Program-made: the position numbers and the translations under genes
Part shown: positions 12,348-22,858 of the stretch, piece by piece
Numbering within the stretch: the first letter of the stretch is position 1
How the letters are laid out: every line of letters begins with the position of its first letter
NCBI RefSeq assembly: GCF_004193775.1
Contig: NC_041012.1
Coordinates: forward strand, 12,979,223 to 13,043,222
Reading direction: 5' to 3'
Source of the DNA: Glycine soja
Lineage: Eukaryota > Streptophyta > Magnoliopsida > Fabales > Fabaceae
Length of the DNA stretch: 64,000 bases
The notes under the pieces: model-generated
What the model saw: only the letters and a program-made list of their open reading frames with translations
What the model was told of the DNA's origin: nothing
Database searches by the model: none

Positions 12348-13323
12348 TGATGCAAGCTTCATTGGAGCTTGTAGGCCTAGGATCTTCTTCATCAATGGAT
12401 TCTTTTGCTTCTTGGAAGATAAATGGCAGCGGAATGGAGAAAGGAAGAGAGAGAAGAGACATCACTTCAAGGAGAAGATGAGTCTAGAAGAAGCTCACCA
12501 CCATAGGAGGCCATGGATAATAGCTTGGAGGAAGAAAGAGATGAATGAGGGGAGAGGGAGAGAAGAGCACGAAATTTTGTGCTCTAAATGAGCTTTGAAA
12601 TCTGAAGTTTAATATTCAAATTATCAAAGTTGAAAAAAATGCACACACATGACCTCTATTTATAGCCTAAGTGTCACAAAATTGGAGGGAAATTCAAATT
12701 TCACTTGAATTTGAAATTGAATTTGTGGAGCCAAACTTTGGAGCCAAAATTTCACTAATTATGATTAGTGAATTTTAGTTATGGTTTAGCCCACTAATCC
12801 AAGATCAATTCCAAGATTCTCCATTAAGTGTGCTTAGGTGTCATGAGGCATGAAAAGCATGAAGGACATGCACAAAGTGTGACTATATGATGTGGCAATG
12901 GGGTGTAGTAAGCAAATGCTCACCTCCCCATCTAAAATTTAATTGGATTGGGCTTCTACCAATTCAATTAAATTTATTTCCAACCACACACATCAAATAT
13001 CCACTTAGTGCATGTGAAATTACAAAATTACCCCTAATACAAAAACTAGTCTAGGTGCCCAAAAATACAAGGGCTGAAAAATCCTATATTTCTAGGGTAC
13101 CCTACCTACAATATGGAGCCCTAAATACAAGGACCAAATATAATGACATCCTAGTCTAATATGTACAAAGATAATTGGACCCAACCTTGGCTCATGGGCT
13201 CATAAATCTACCCTAAGGTTCATGAGAACCCTAGGGCCTTCTTCAGCAGCTCTAGCCCAATCTTCTTGGAGCCTCTTGCTCATGGTTCTAGTGATTGGTC
13301 CCTTCCTAGGGAGGATTGCATCA
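12348..13323 (-). mobile_element. Solo LTR of a Ty3/Gypsy family (TSD GTTAT)
   Basis: A 976-bp sequence with ends TGATGCAAGC...GATTGCATCA, flanked on both sides by GTTAT (12343-12347 and 13324-13328). It interrupts the subterminal repeat array of the outer CACTA exactly. It belongs to the same family as the LTR at 44111-45019 (shared ends, and a shared stretch around ATGAGAACCCTAGGGCCTTC). The TATA box CTATAAATAG at 12665-12656 is on the minus strand, which gives its direction. A solo LTR is what remains after recombination between the two LTRs. Confidence 0.9.
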
Positions 13324-13510
13324 GTTATTTGCTATTAACTGTCTTTGAAAGTCATGTCTGACAAGCTTTCAAAGACGATTATTTCTTATTAACCGTATTA
13401 GAAAGTAACGTTGACAAAGATTTCTAAGACCGTTATTTCCTATTAACCTTCTTAAAACGCATTATTTGTAAGGCGGTTATTAACAAATAACCGTCTTAGA
13501 AAGCAATTTT

Positions 13511-14041
13511 ATATGACCTATATTAATATTAATTATTAATCCCTACTTTTTTCCTTTATGTTATACACTTAAATATCAAAAAATAATATAAATAAGATAA
13601 ACAAATTATTTGCATTAATGGACACAAATTATTTTCTCTTACAAAACAGTTAAAGTTATGTTACAAAAGATGGCATGTAAAACCAACAGGCACATGTAGC
13701 CCAACATGAATGCAAAAGCCTTGAAAATAGAAAAGCATCCCAGAAAATAGCTAGCATAAAATAAAAACCAATGAACAAGATCTTACACAGAATTGTTTTC
13801 AATGACCAATTTAAATGAAAAGCTAAAAAGTGCAGTGAGCTCCTTCTGACTAGCACCTGAAGGACCAATTGAAGAACCAAAAGGTTGATAAGGTCCAGTA
13901 TAAGTAGCTGCTAATGAAGGTAGTTGGGTTATACCATAAATTTGTGTTGCCAGCAAAAACCCAAAGAACATGACACACAAGAATCTCCATCATTTTTGGC
14001 AGCAACACACACACAGGATCGTCCTACACAAAACACATAGT
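13511..14041 (-). other. Exon-like segment inside the outer CACTA, not identified
   Basis: Between the subterminal repeats and the inner CACTA lies less AT-rich sequence with minus-strand frames, for example one reading QIYGITQLPSLAATYTGPYQ at about 13950-13880. I do not recognise the protein. It may be internal transposon sequence or a captured host fragment. The matching continuation beyond the inner CACTA (19424-19900) is also unidentified. Confidence 0.35.
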
Positions 14042-14839
14042 CACTACTAGAAAATGCATTTTCAACATCGGTCAAAATGGGAATTCAAAGACGGTGGTTA
14101 ACTATTTTTTATTGTAACGTTGTTGAAACTACAAATTTTCAACAACGGTCAGTAATTCACCGATGTAGAATTACATTGTTTTTGAATACGGTGCTACCCA
14201 TTTGTTCGACGTAGAAACCTTAGTTTCTACAACGGTGGTAGCTGAGGCACCGATGTTGTAACCTAGATTTTCTACATCTTTGGCTAGATAGGCACCGATG
14301 TAGTAACCTGGATTTTCTACAACGGTGGTAGCTGAGGCACCGATGTTGTAACTTGGATTTTTTACATCATTGGCTAGGTAGGCACCGATATAGTAACCTG
14401 GATTTTCTACATCAGTGGTGGCTAAGGCACTGATGTTGTAACTTGAATTTTCTACATTGTTGGTGAGGTAGGCACCAATGTAGTAACATGCGCTTTCTAA
14501 GTCGTTTATTAATTAATAGAAATTATTTATAATGACAAAATTATGTATATTACAAAATTATCTATATTACTAACAATCAATAAATATAATAAAATACATT
14601 ACACGGACACCCTATATCAGCATTGGTCCATATTATACCGTGTAACCCTTAAGGGGGTTGCTTAACCATTAAAAAACCACAGAGGTCCTGCGTAATGTCA
14701 ACAAACCTCAGTTGTGTCAGCGTAATTCACTAAAAAATATTTACCTTTCCTTGCATTGAAGCATATTATGTAATCCAATAATTAACAAATGGATAGGACT
14801 AATGTCTCCTAATTGATTTTGCAGTATGCTACAAGAGGG

Positions 14840-14965
14840 TTTCATGAAGGGCAGACAAGCCACCTTGTGAATGTAGGCAAATATGTATCAACAATATTAC
14901 CAGAAGAGCCTAAGTGGCACCATTCAAAGATGGGAGTGTAGGATGTCTTTGTGGTAAATACTGAT
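14840..14965 (+). other. Exon-like segment in the inner CACTA, plus strand, unidentified
   Basis: A polypyrimidine/AG acceptor (GATTTTGCAG) is followed by an open stretch reading YATRGFHEGQTSHLVNVGKY and VSTILPEEPKWHHSKMGV, then a TAG. It could be a third captured host exon or part of the transposon's own gene. I do not recognise the family. Its orientation is opposite to that of the dehydrogenase and carrier pieces. Confidence 0.3.
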
Positions 14966-15039
14966 AATGTCAAGTGCAGCACCTATGTACCAATCGCAAT
15001 ACATTTTTTCTCTATTTCTCAATTTCTCTTTTTTATCTA

Positions 15040-15345
15040 TATTAATAATAATGAATAAATTAAATTATATAATATTAAATAAACTAAAAACTGAGAATGA
15101 GTAATAAAAAATATTTATATTACTAATAATCAATAAATATAATAAAATAATATTAAATTAAGTAAAACCTAGCAATGAGTAATAAAAATTATCTATATTA
15201 CTAATAATCAATAAATATAATTATATAATATTAAATTAAGTAAACGCTAACAATGAGTAATAAAAATTATGCATATTACTAATAATAAAAAAATATAATT
15301 ATATAATATTAAATTTAGTAAAAACTAAGAATGAGTAATAATTTC
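15040..15345. repeat. AT-rich tandem repeat, about 80-bp unit, roughly four copies
   Basis: The motif AATGAGTAATAAAAATTAT followed by ATATTACTAATAATCAATAA recurs four times with small changes, and a partial copy lies at 14530-14600. It is internal to the inner CACTA and has no coding potential. Confidence 0.75.
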
Positions 15346-15542
15346 AAAATTATTATTGTCAAGTATCAATGATAAGTTTTACCAAAATAATTTACCTTGT
15401 ATGAAGTAGTTATGTATGTAAGGATAATAATTAATTTACCTCTACAACAGGATCCTAGTATGAAGTAGTTATGTTTGTAAATCTTGCACATAAAGCCAAA
15501 ATAATAAAGCATTGACAATGCAAATGTAAAAAAGTTAGCCAG

Positions 15543-15937
15543 TTCTGGATAAACGGAAGTCTCAGACCCAATACCCTGCAGGACAGTGCAAATGTAAAAA
15601 AGTTAATAGTATTAGGCATTTAGTAAGCTATTGGGTTAAAGAATACAAATAATGATTAGTGCTACACTGAATCTTAAGAAACATCCATACTTTAAAAAGA
15701 GCATGACTTCCTTCTTCTTTAACTATTGTTCTCACACAATCAGAAATGCCTTTGTAATGGTTTTGTGATCCCTGAAGTGAGAGAGAGATTTCAAATCAAA
15801 CATGTTTGAAAAAAGAGGGAAAGAAACACAGTAAACCTTCATATAGTAAGAGAAGAAAAAAATTCTTTGTACCTGAACCATCAATCTGGTCTTTATTACT
15901 ACATCAAGAGGAGTTGTAACTGCTCCAGTTACGACAC
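15543..15937 (-). pseudogene. Captured mitochondrial carrier exons (SAM-carrier-like)
   Basis: Two well-defined minus-strand exons. Exon A (15937-15873) reads VVTGAVTTPLDVVIKTRLMV-Q with an AG acceptor and a CAG|GTACAAAG donor. Exon B (15771-15691, 27 codons, phase 0) reads SQNHYKGISDCVRTIVKEEG then SHALFK, acceptor CACTTCAG|G, donor AAA|GTATGG. A third piece at about 15584-15543 starts GIG. PLDVxKTRLMVQG followed by a YKG..DC..TI..EEG segment is the third repeat of mitochondrial S-adenosylmethionine carriers (SAMC1/2). The carrier signature Px[DE]xx[KR]x[RK] is disturbed here by an extra Val (PLDVVIKTR, a GTA duplication). Only a small part of the carrier is present. Confidence 0.8.
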
Positions 15938-16204
15938 CTATCAGGAATCAATTTTACCATTTTTAGTTCAAACAAATTATGCTGGGTAGGGTACTAAATT
16001 TGGTTGTAACAATGCTTCCTTACGACCTAGTTACTAGTTTAAATTATTAGTTCATGTTGCAAATTATCATACTATTTTACTATCTTCCCTCTAATGGGAC
16101 TTTTACCAACTTGCAGGCCCAACCAATTATGAAATAGTTTATTCTTTCACAGAAAATATTATGACAAAGATTAGGAAATTAGTTAGAAAAAATAAGGACC
16201 AAGA

Positions 16205-16354
16205 GCCAATGTGTCAACCGACTAAGTTTATCCAAAACCTTCAGCAAGTAAATCACTTTCGACATGACCATCATAATTCTTGCAAGCCCAAACATATCGA
16301 CCTTCACTTTTGACTGCATATGCCAGCATCTCATCAATTAGCCTATGCTCATAC
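16205..16354 (-). pseudogene. Captured NADP-isocitrate dehydrogenase exon (C-terminal half)
   Basis: A minus-strand exon with acceptor AATTCAG|G followed by [20 protein letters not shown] and [21 protein letters not shown], then a stop at 16230-16228. The wording [37 protein letters not shown] is characteristic of NADP-dependent isocitrate dehydrogenase, including the Asp-containing substrate/metal region (KNYDGDVQSD). In this copy the first Asp of GDV is His. The sequence after GFG resembles the family at DNA level but has indels. The element holds only separated exons of this enzyme. Confidence 0.85.
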
Positions 16355-16849
16355 CTGAATTTATTAAAAGTGTCAACCATGTATGTGTATATGTAATGCA
16401 CCAAAGCAAATTGGTTCTTAAACATTAAAACAAACCATATTGAGTGTTCTTGAAACTTATGCTTCTACCTTTCTTCATATACTAAGAAACCAAAATAACA
16501 CAAAATTCTTAATTCCAATTATAAGACCTATTGGACACCAAAAGCATGAAATGCAACGTGTCTATCACAGCAATAAACAATTTTTGAGAAACATTTAGCA
16601 TGACAAGCATGTTCTTCTTACTTTCGACTATTCGAAAAAACATCTACAAAAATCTTATTATACTTGATTGCAACTGGGCAAACTATGCAGCCAAGTTCAA
16701 ATGCACCCTAAACACCATTAAAAATGAGAAAGCTAAGGTTGAATACAAGTTTCCAGAGTACAGGAACAGGAATATAAGTCAGCTGGTTGAAAATAAAAGA
16801 ATTAAAAATGTACTCCACAAATAAGATAACAGAACATAACAACATTTTA

Positions 16850-17060
16850 CATTGAAGCAATTGCAAATAACTCACATACCTTCTTGAACATGACTGTATA
16901 GTGGATTTGAAATGCTCACTATGTTTAAAAAGTTGGTACACTTGTCTAATCTCTCTTTGTACCTCCCTTTTAAGAGAGCTAACTCTGTCATAACATCTAC
17001 TCTCAGCAACAACAAGAATGAAGTATAAATAGTTAAAGTGTTATGTTTGCCTTTTGTTTT
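16850..17060 (-). other. Exon-like segment between the dehydrogenase pieces, unidentified
   Basis: Minus-strand reading ...ESRCYDRVSSLKREVQREIR then QVYQLFKHSEHFKSTIQSCS, followed by a good donor (AAG|GTATGTGAG at about 16880). It does not match isocitrate dehydrogenase or the carrier as I know them. It could be a third captured gene. Confidence 0.35.
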
Positions 17061-17096
17061 TCTCACTTCCATTGATTTAACTAAATAAAAAAGTCA

Positions 17097-17207
17097 CTTG
17101 AGAGTGGCTTCTCCAGTTTCCACAGTAACCTTGTCATCAGTAGAATTACGATTTTGCAGCCCCAAATGAAAATACTTTGTGTTCAAATCCAGATAAGGAA
17201 ATATAAG
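17097..17207 (-). pseudogene. Captured NADP-isocitrate dehydrogenase exon (N-terminal part)
   Basis: Minus-strand exon directly after a CTGCAG acceptor: LIFPYLDLNTKYFHLGLQNR then NSTDDKVTVETGEATLK. Plant NADP-isocitrate dehydrogenase has KDKLIFP..ELDIKYFDLGL..RD.TDDKVTVE.AEATL at residues of roughly 30-70. This piece lies upstream, in minus-strand order, of the C-terminal exon at 16354, so gene order is kept although the middle exons are missing. The essential substrate-binding segments between them are absent. Confidence 0.85.
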
Positions 17208-17639
17208 CTGCAGGGACACAAAACCAGTTGCTCATATTAAAAGCAGATCCAAAACCACCAAAATAATTATAAGAGTAACAACCTAAAATTACTGAACAAT
17301 ATCAGTCACTTTAGTCCATATTTTTGTAATTTGAGGTATTAAAATAACCATGTTTGCTAACATAACAAAAAAATATAATCTGACAATCAGCATGAAAGAT
17401 TCAAATAGCCTCCAAAGTAGACTGTATTGTTGTGCAATCATTGCAACAAAGCCAATTACCTTCTGCCAGTTGCCTGTCTGGAGTATGTAGTTAAATAATC
17501 TGTAGGTTGACTAGATGAAAAGTGAAAGCATTCATCTAATACAAGAGCCACACAAGTATAAGCCATATGAAATCACTAAAAGACAAGTACCTGATGCTTA
17601 TATAGGTGATATATACATAGTAAGCTCAAAGGTTAAAAA

Positions 17640-17815
17640 TGGAGGGATGGGATACATGAGAAACAACCATACCTGGCAAATGCTAAAACTAGTTCATCTT
17701 TGGTAAAGGTATCCTCATGAGAACCATGGTCCATGTACATATAAACAATCTTTATTGCTGAAAGGTTGAATGAACAACATATCTCATAGTAGCACAAAGA
17801 CATAGTTTTGTGTAA
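17640..17815 (-). other. Exon-like segment in the inner CACTA, unidentified
   Basis: Minus-strand frame IVYMYMDHGSHEDTFTKDEL then VLAFAR, followed by GTATGG, a plausible donor. The family is not recognised. It lies upstream of the dehydrogenase pieces and could be another captured exon. Confidence 0.3.
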
Positions 17816-19423
17816 CAAAACATTCATAAACTTGGCTTAAAGCTATTATATTGTACCACATTTCTCAACCATGCATGGCAATACTTTATGGTTCCAAAAC
17901 AAGGCCTGCAACAAATTTCCAGCTTGCTTGCACAATAAACAATATCAGTCATTTAAAGAAGGCTTAAACTATAACAACCAAAGTGGAATAATATGGTCCA
18001 AAACAGATTCAATGAAGCACCTAAAAACAAATTTCCTGATAATTTCACTATATTTGTCTTTACACGAACGACATATTAAATAAAAAGGAAGAGTACAACA
18101 TCATTATCCTACTAATTCTCCATTAAGTTTGTCTTCTCTCAAACATGCCAATTGCCAACATTAAGTTACCTACCAAATATAAGCATAATCCTAGACAAGA
18201 AAAGTACCAAAATATTCTTGGCATTTTAAACATGAAAACAACAGATGCTCCACTGACTTTTCATTAGAATTGTATCATCAATAGTAATTACTCAAAATAA
18301 CCATCAGTTAACAACTATAAAAGAACAATAGATGCTTGGAGTATGACAGGCCAGTAGATTGACTCAAAGAAAATATATGCAAAGAAGGTAAATCTAACAA
18401 ACCTCATTGAAGTATCTTATTAACAGATTTTTGGTGACTCTGCCAATGCCAGAACCACAATCTGAAATTCTAGAGTTTGCTTATTAGATCTTTCATGTAC
18501 AAAAAAGAAATATTCAAAGCATTTCTTATGTTAAATTCAACGAAATCAGCTACAAAATTTCATAGGTCCCAAAAACACTCTAGAAATTAAACTAAAACAC
18601 AATAGCCATCTTTCCCAAGAAGGAACAAGATAAAGTAAAACCCCAGATAAAATCTTATTCGATTTGAAAATTTATGAAACAATATCACATCAGCAAGAAC
18701 CAAATTGATTCTCACAAGTGAGGCTCAACAACAAAAAGTGAGTACCAAGAACAACAAGTGGTTGGTGTCTAGCATCAGCAGCAGGAAAACGTTCAGAGAT
18801 GAGAATGTTCCAGAAATCCTCACTGCAAGTTACTTTGATTTCACAAATTCATCATAAACAACTTCACACAGACACCATCAATGTAGGAGAAATAACATGC
18901 ACTATTGATGTCAACACTGTTTGAAGAGTTAAAATGGGTTTAGAATCCTAAATCACGGTAGTGAGTAGGGCCGGTATAATAACCAATGTACCTCATGTTA
19001 TGCCTGTTAGTTGAAGCCCACGATAGAGCCCACGACGGTAGCACGACAAAGGGTAGGTAAGAAAAACAACAAAAACTCTTTTTCTCAAATGAAGGGGGTT
19101 ACGCGCGCGACTAATGATGAAGGGCACAAGTAATGGCGGCACGATTTTTCGGAGATGAAAAAATAATTTAAGAAATTGTTACAACGACGGTGTTGTACTA
19201 ACAAACGTCATTGTATTGAATGTGTGCATTTAGATACGGCGACATTTTTTACGGCAACGTTGTCGTCTAATGAGGTGTGTCAAATACCACTATGGTTTTA
19301 GCCAAAAACGACGTCGTTAGTTTTGTGGTATTTACAAAAATGCCACAGTGTGTATTCTACAACGGTCCCTGAACGATCGACGTCGTGTTGCAGTCGTAAA
19401 ATCTTGCTTTTCTACTAGTGAGT

Positions 19424-20062
19424 TCTCTCTCCCTTCAAAATCAAGGCCAATGAATAGCATTAAAGAAAGAGCAAATCAAAAGATTTCTTCGTGAGAAACA
19501 CGATTCCTTTTCATAACCCTAGTTTACCAAAACCAAACTCAAAAGAGAAATTCAGAAAATCAAGGTGCACAGATTAAGAACAAAAATAGGAAATTGAAGT
19601 TTGAACATTAAACCCCTCACCTCTTTGATCTTCTTCAAACTCAAATCTGGAGATGGCTCATGACATTCTCGGTTTGTGGAAAGCGTATTGTGCGAGGCGC
19701 AGTTGACATCGAGAAGGGTGCAGTGGGGCTCCGACAAGATGCTGAAGGCCGACGCGAGCTCCGACGGGATGATGGAAACGTGGTCCTCGATGCCGCAGTG
19801 CCTGTCATTCTTGTAAGCATAAGAGATACAAATAAATTAAAAGTGTTTGAGAGAGATAGGCAAAGGGATACAAATAGGGTTAAAGTATTCGACGATAGTT
19901 ATATAATTAATTATCATTGAACAAGACCTTCTAAGACGATCTTTATAAAATCGTTGTTGTTGAAGTTGATCATACTTTAAAGTTGTCACTACACACATTT
20001 TAAGATGATTGTTAAGAACTGTCATCATTTTACTGTTGTAGAATATAATTTTTTTAGTAACG
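19424..20062. other. Right part of the outer CACTA, no identified gene
   Basis: Less AT-rich sequence around 19660-19800 has open frames on both strands that I cannot assign. It is followed by diverged subterminal repeats and the candidate right terminus at 20062. It resembles the first-exon and 5' untranslated type of sequence often captured by transposons, but that is only an impression. Confidence 0.35.
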
Positions 20063-21440
20063 TATGGATACAAAATTTGAGTTAACTACTAAAATCAATT
20101 GTAAAAGTATGACTCAAGGAAGATAAACAAAATGATATATTATCATGCATTTAATGTTCATATTTAGTGTCCAAGAAATATCTTTAACAAATACAAGAAC
20201 AAACATATATTGAACATCATTCAAAGACAACTAGATCTAATGGACACAGAAAATCCTATGTATTCCCCTCAAGGGATTCCCCTCAAGGGATACCAGGTAA
20301 CATAGTTTGATTACTAACCCAATTATTATTCTTGCCCCTATCTATGTATTGCTAACGTGAACGTAAGAATATATTTGCAATTATCCCATCATTGTGCAAA
20401 GAGGAGGGATACATAGGATCTAAATATGCTATTGACCACCTTAATTGCCGCCATGTATATGCCTTGTGCACCGATGCATCAAAAGTGAATTTGTACACAG
20501 TAAAAAGCACGTCACTTCAAAGCGGGATCCGTCCAATCAGAGTCATTCAAAAGACTCATATATCACATGTTACAGTGTATGCAATAAATGCGATCCTTAT
20601 CTTGTTACGGAAATGTTAGTTTGGCGTAAACACTATACATAACTCACGTAAATGAACACGGGTGTCAAATAGGAGTAATCATTCAAAATGATAATTACAA
20701 AAAGAAAAATCGACTTAATTTAATTTCTGAACAGTCATCAAACTGACTCGAATTTAATACAAACGCGATTCACTTTGATTCTTGAGTCATTAATTCCTTT
20801 TGTCTTTAAAAATTGAAAATGTATCAATTAATTAGCTCTTTAAAAAGTTATTAGGAAGCCAAATAAGTTTATGAAAATATTATAAAATAGTAAATGAACA
20901 ATTAAAACATCCCACATTTATAATTTTGGATAATTATTCAGAGATTATTTTTAAATAAAGATTAAATTGAGTATTAGATACTCACTTGGTAAATTATTTA
21001 AGAAACAATAAATTAAATATTTAGCGTATTGAAAGAAGATGATAAATATAATGAATAATGTGATAAAAAAAAATACAAATAAGAATAGAAATTGAGATAA
21101 AAATTAAAATTATAAAATAATTTTCCTTTTTAATTTAAATAAAATCATTATCGATCGAGTGAGAATTTTATCACCTCCAATTATTTAATTTGACTCAAAC
21201 TAAATAATCTCTTATACAAAATATGTATGTAGTCTATGAAAAAATAAAATACATTATCCAAAAATTCTTTTGTAAAAATAAAATATAAAACAAAAGGTGT
21301 TAGACTATTAGGACCAACTTGCCAAAAATTCACGGTATCAGAATAAACTAAATAACGCGGAAAGACTTTAACAATTTTAAAAAGGAAAAATTACATTACC
21401 TATAAAATCTATATTTTTTTCACTTTTATTTCTCTCAGTA
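20063..21440. other. AT-rich intergenic region upstream of the bHLH gene
   Basis: No supported gene. A short direct repeat GGGATTCCCCTCAAGGGAT-like occurs at about 20265-20292 (CCCCTCAAGGGA twice in tandem). The rest is AT-rich and low in complexity. Confidence 0.4.
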
Positions 21441-21753
21441 GGGTGTGTTTGATTTTGATGAGAGAAATAAGGTTGATAAAAATATAAGATAGATAATTTA
21501 AAAAGGAAAAATAAAATAATATATTATGTTGTTTGGTTTAAGAGAAATAGATAAGAAATAATTTTATTGTCAAAGAAAATCGATTTTTATTGTCTAAAAA
21601 ATTGATTTTCTGCACAAAAAAATAATCTATTTTATTATAACTAGGAAAATTGAATTTTGTAATTTTATTCTTTTCAAAATCATATGAACCAAAAATACCC
21701 ACATCATTTCCATTTTCGGCAACTCATTTCTTTTCTTAAAATCAAACACAACC
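21441..21753. mobile_element. MITE-like element with inverted ends
   Basis: The left end GTGTGTTTGATTTTGATGAG and the right end TTAAAATCAAACACAACC are inverse copies of each other (GTGTTTGATTTT core, then AGAAAT further in on both sides). The 313-bp element is AT-rich inside and has no coding capacity. A target-site duplication is not obvious. It lies about 0.9 kb upstream of the bHLH start codon, in possible promoter DNA. Confidence 0.5.
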
Positions 21754-22479
21754 GACATGTCTATTATGTGTCCTTTGACATATATTATATTTATCTATAA
21801 TTTTTCATACCTTAAATATGTTTTTGATTATTAATAAATATTTGATATTTGTGTTTATTTTTTAACAAATTTTTATTTTATGTTAAATTTTTAATAAAAT
21901 AAAACTTTTATTTTTTATTCTTGATAAATTAAAAAAAATTGTTTACTTTTTAATAAATTAACAAATTTTATTCTAATATATATTAATAACAAATAAAAAA
22001 TATTTATCATAAAATAAACACAAAATTTATTAATACTAAAAATAGATATAAGAATAAAAATAAAATTATTATTTTATGAGAGACTCATCTCAAAATAAAA
22101 ATTTATTAAAAATAAATATAAAATTAAATATTTATTAAAAATAAAAAATATATTTAAATCATTTTTATTATAAAATGGGGTGTATGGCTGATCGCTTATG
22201 ATAATATTTATTTATTTATAATAATTGAAGAGTATTATGACACACAACACCATCACCAAATTAACACATCAGAATCGTTGAAACGACAAAACAGAACTGA
22301 CTACTCCACACAAAAACTTCCCCACCTTCTCACTCCAATACATATGGACTAGATTCTCTTTTTTCGCGTAGTGAAACCAAATCCACAAGCTTGTTTCCCC
22401 TCATTGTCCTGATATTAGAAGAGGGGGGGTGGGGGTCACACACACACCAAACAACCAGATCACGTCGTTTCATTACAAT

Positions 22480-22655
22480 AATTAATCTTTTCCCTCTTTC
22501 TCATCATTCCCACTATTCTTCACATTCACTTCTCTTCTCTTCTCATTCACTTCTCTTCTCTTCTCGTGAACAAACATATAGCAAACACACACACACACAC
22601 AAAAACACAGTTCCATCCATTGGACTGCCTCAATTCTTTTAATTCCCCCCAAAAA
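22480..22655 (+). promoter_or_regulatory. Probable 5' untranslated region of the bHLH gene, CT-rich
   Basis: Directly before the start codon are a pyrimidine-rich tract with a tandem duplication of TTCACTTCTCTTCTCTTCTC (about 22525-22565) and a CA repeat (22585-22600). CT-rich leaders of this kind are common in plant genes. An in-frame upstream ATG at 22566 has no stop before the main start. The transcription start is not determinable here; a TATA-like TTTATTTATAATAA lies near 22209. Confidence 0.5.
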
Positions 22656-22815
22656 ATGAGCCAGTGTGTTCCTAGTTGGGATGTCGAAGACAACCCACCA
22701 CCCTCAAGAGTTTCTCTTCGCTCCAACTCCAATTCAACTGCCCCTGATGTTCCCATGTTAGTTCTCTTATCTTCTCTCTCTATGTATCCTACAAAAAATT
22801 ATTATATGATCCGAG

Positions 22816-22858
<43 letters not shown>

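Larger units (their letters stand above)
14042..19420 (-). mobile_element. Complete non-autonomous CACTA element with captured gene pieces (TSD AGT)
   Basis: The left terminus is CACTACTAGAAAATGCATTT at 14042 and the right terminus TTGCTTTTCTACTAGTG ends at 19420. The inverse of the right end is CACTAGTAGAAAA, so the terminal inverted repeats match in 12 of 13 bases. Both sides carry the 3-bp duplication AGT (14039-14041, 19421-19423), as CACTA elements generate. Subterminal repeats such as TTCTACATCGGTG / TTCTACAACGGTGG with CACCGATGTTGTAACC fill 14070-14510; the right end has related but more diverged repeats at 19180-19400. Length is 5379 bp. No transposase frame is visible. The interior instead holds exon-like pieces of at least two host genes on the minus strand, so this is a Pack-CACTA. 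Confidence 0.9.
11926..20062. mobile_element. Probable outer CACTA (En/Spm) element, heavily nested
   Basis: The left end is CACTACTAAAAAAAGAG at 11926. The best right end is TTTTTTTAGTAACG ending at 20062, the inverse of the left end with two changes in the last five bases. Subterminal repeats built from AAAGACGGTTATTTGTTATT and its complement fill 11950-12347 and 13329-13510. Weaker relatives (CTAAGACGATCTTTATAAAA, AAGATGATTGTTAAGAAC) lie at 19930-20030, as expected for CACTA ends. Flanking triplets are TCT and TAT, so the target-site duplication is imperfect. Two later insertions, a solo LTR and a second CACTA, sit inside. No transposase was recognised. Confidence 0.5.

Noticed and set aside
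13656..13980. Minus-strand frames as a named host gene
   Set aside because: Open but unrecognised; naming it would be a guess.
22391..22642. 83-codon frame upstream of the bHLH start as a gene
   Set aside because: Low-complexity leader sequence with no recognisable protein; at most an upstream ORF.
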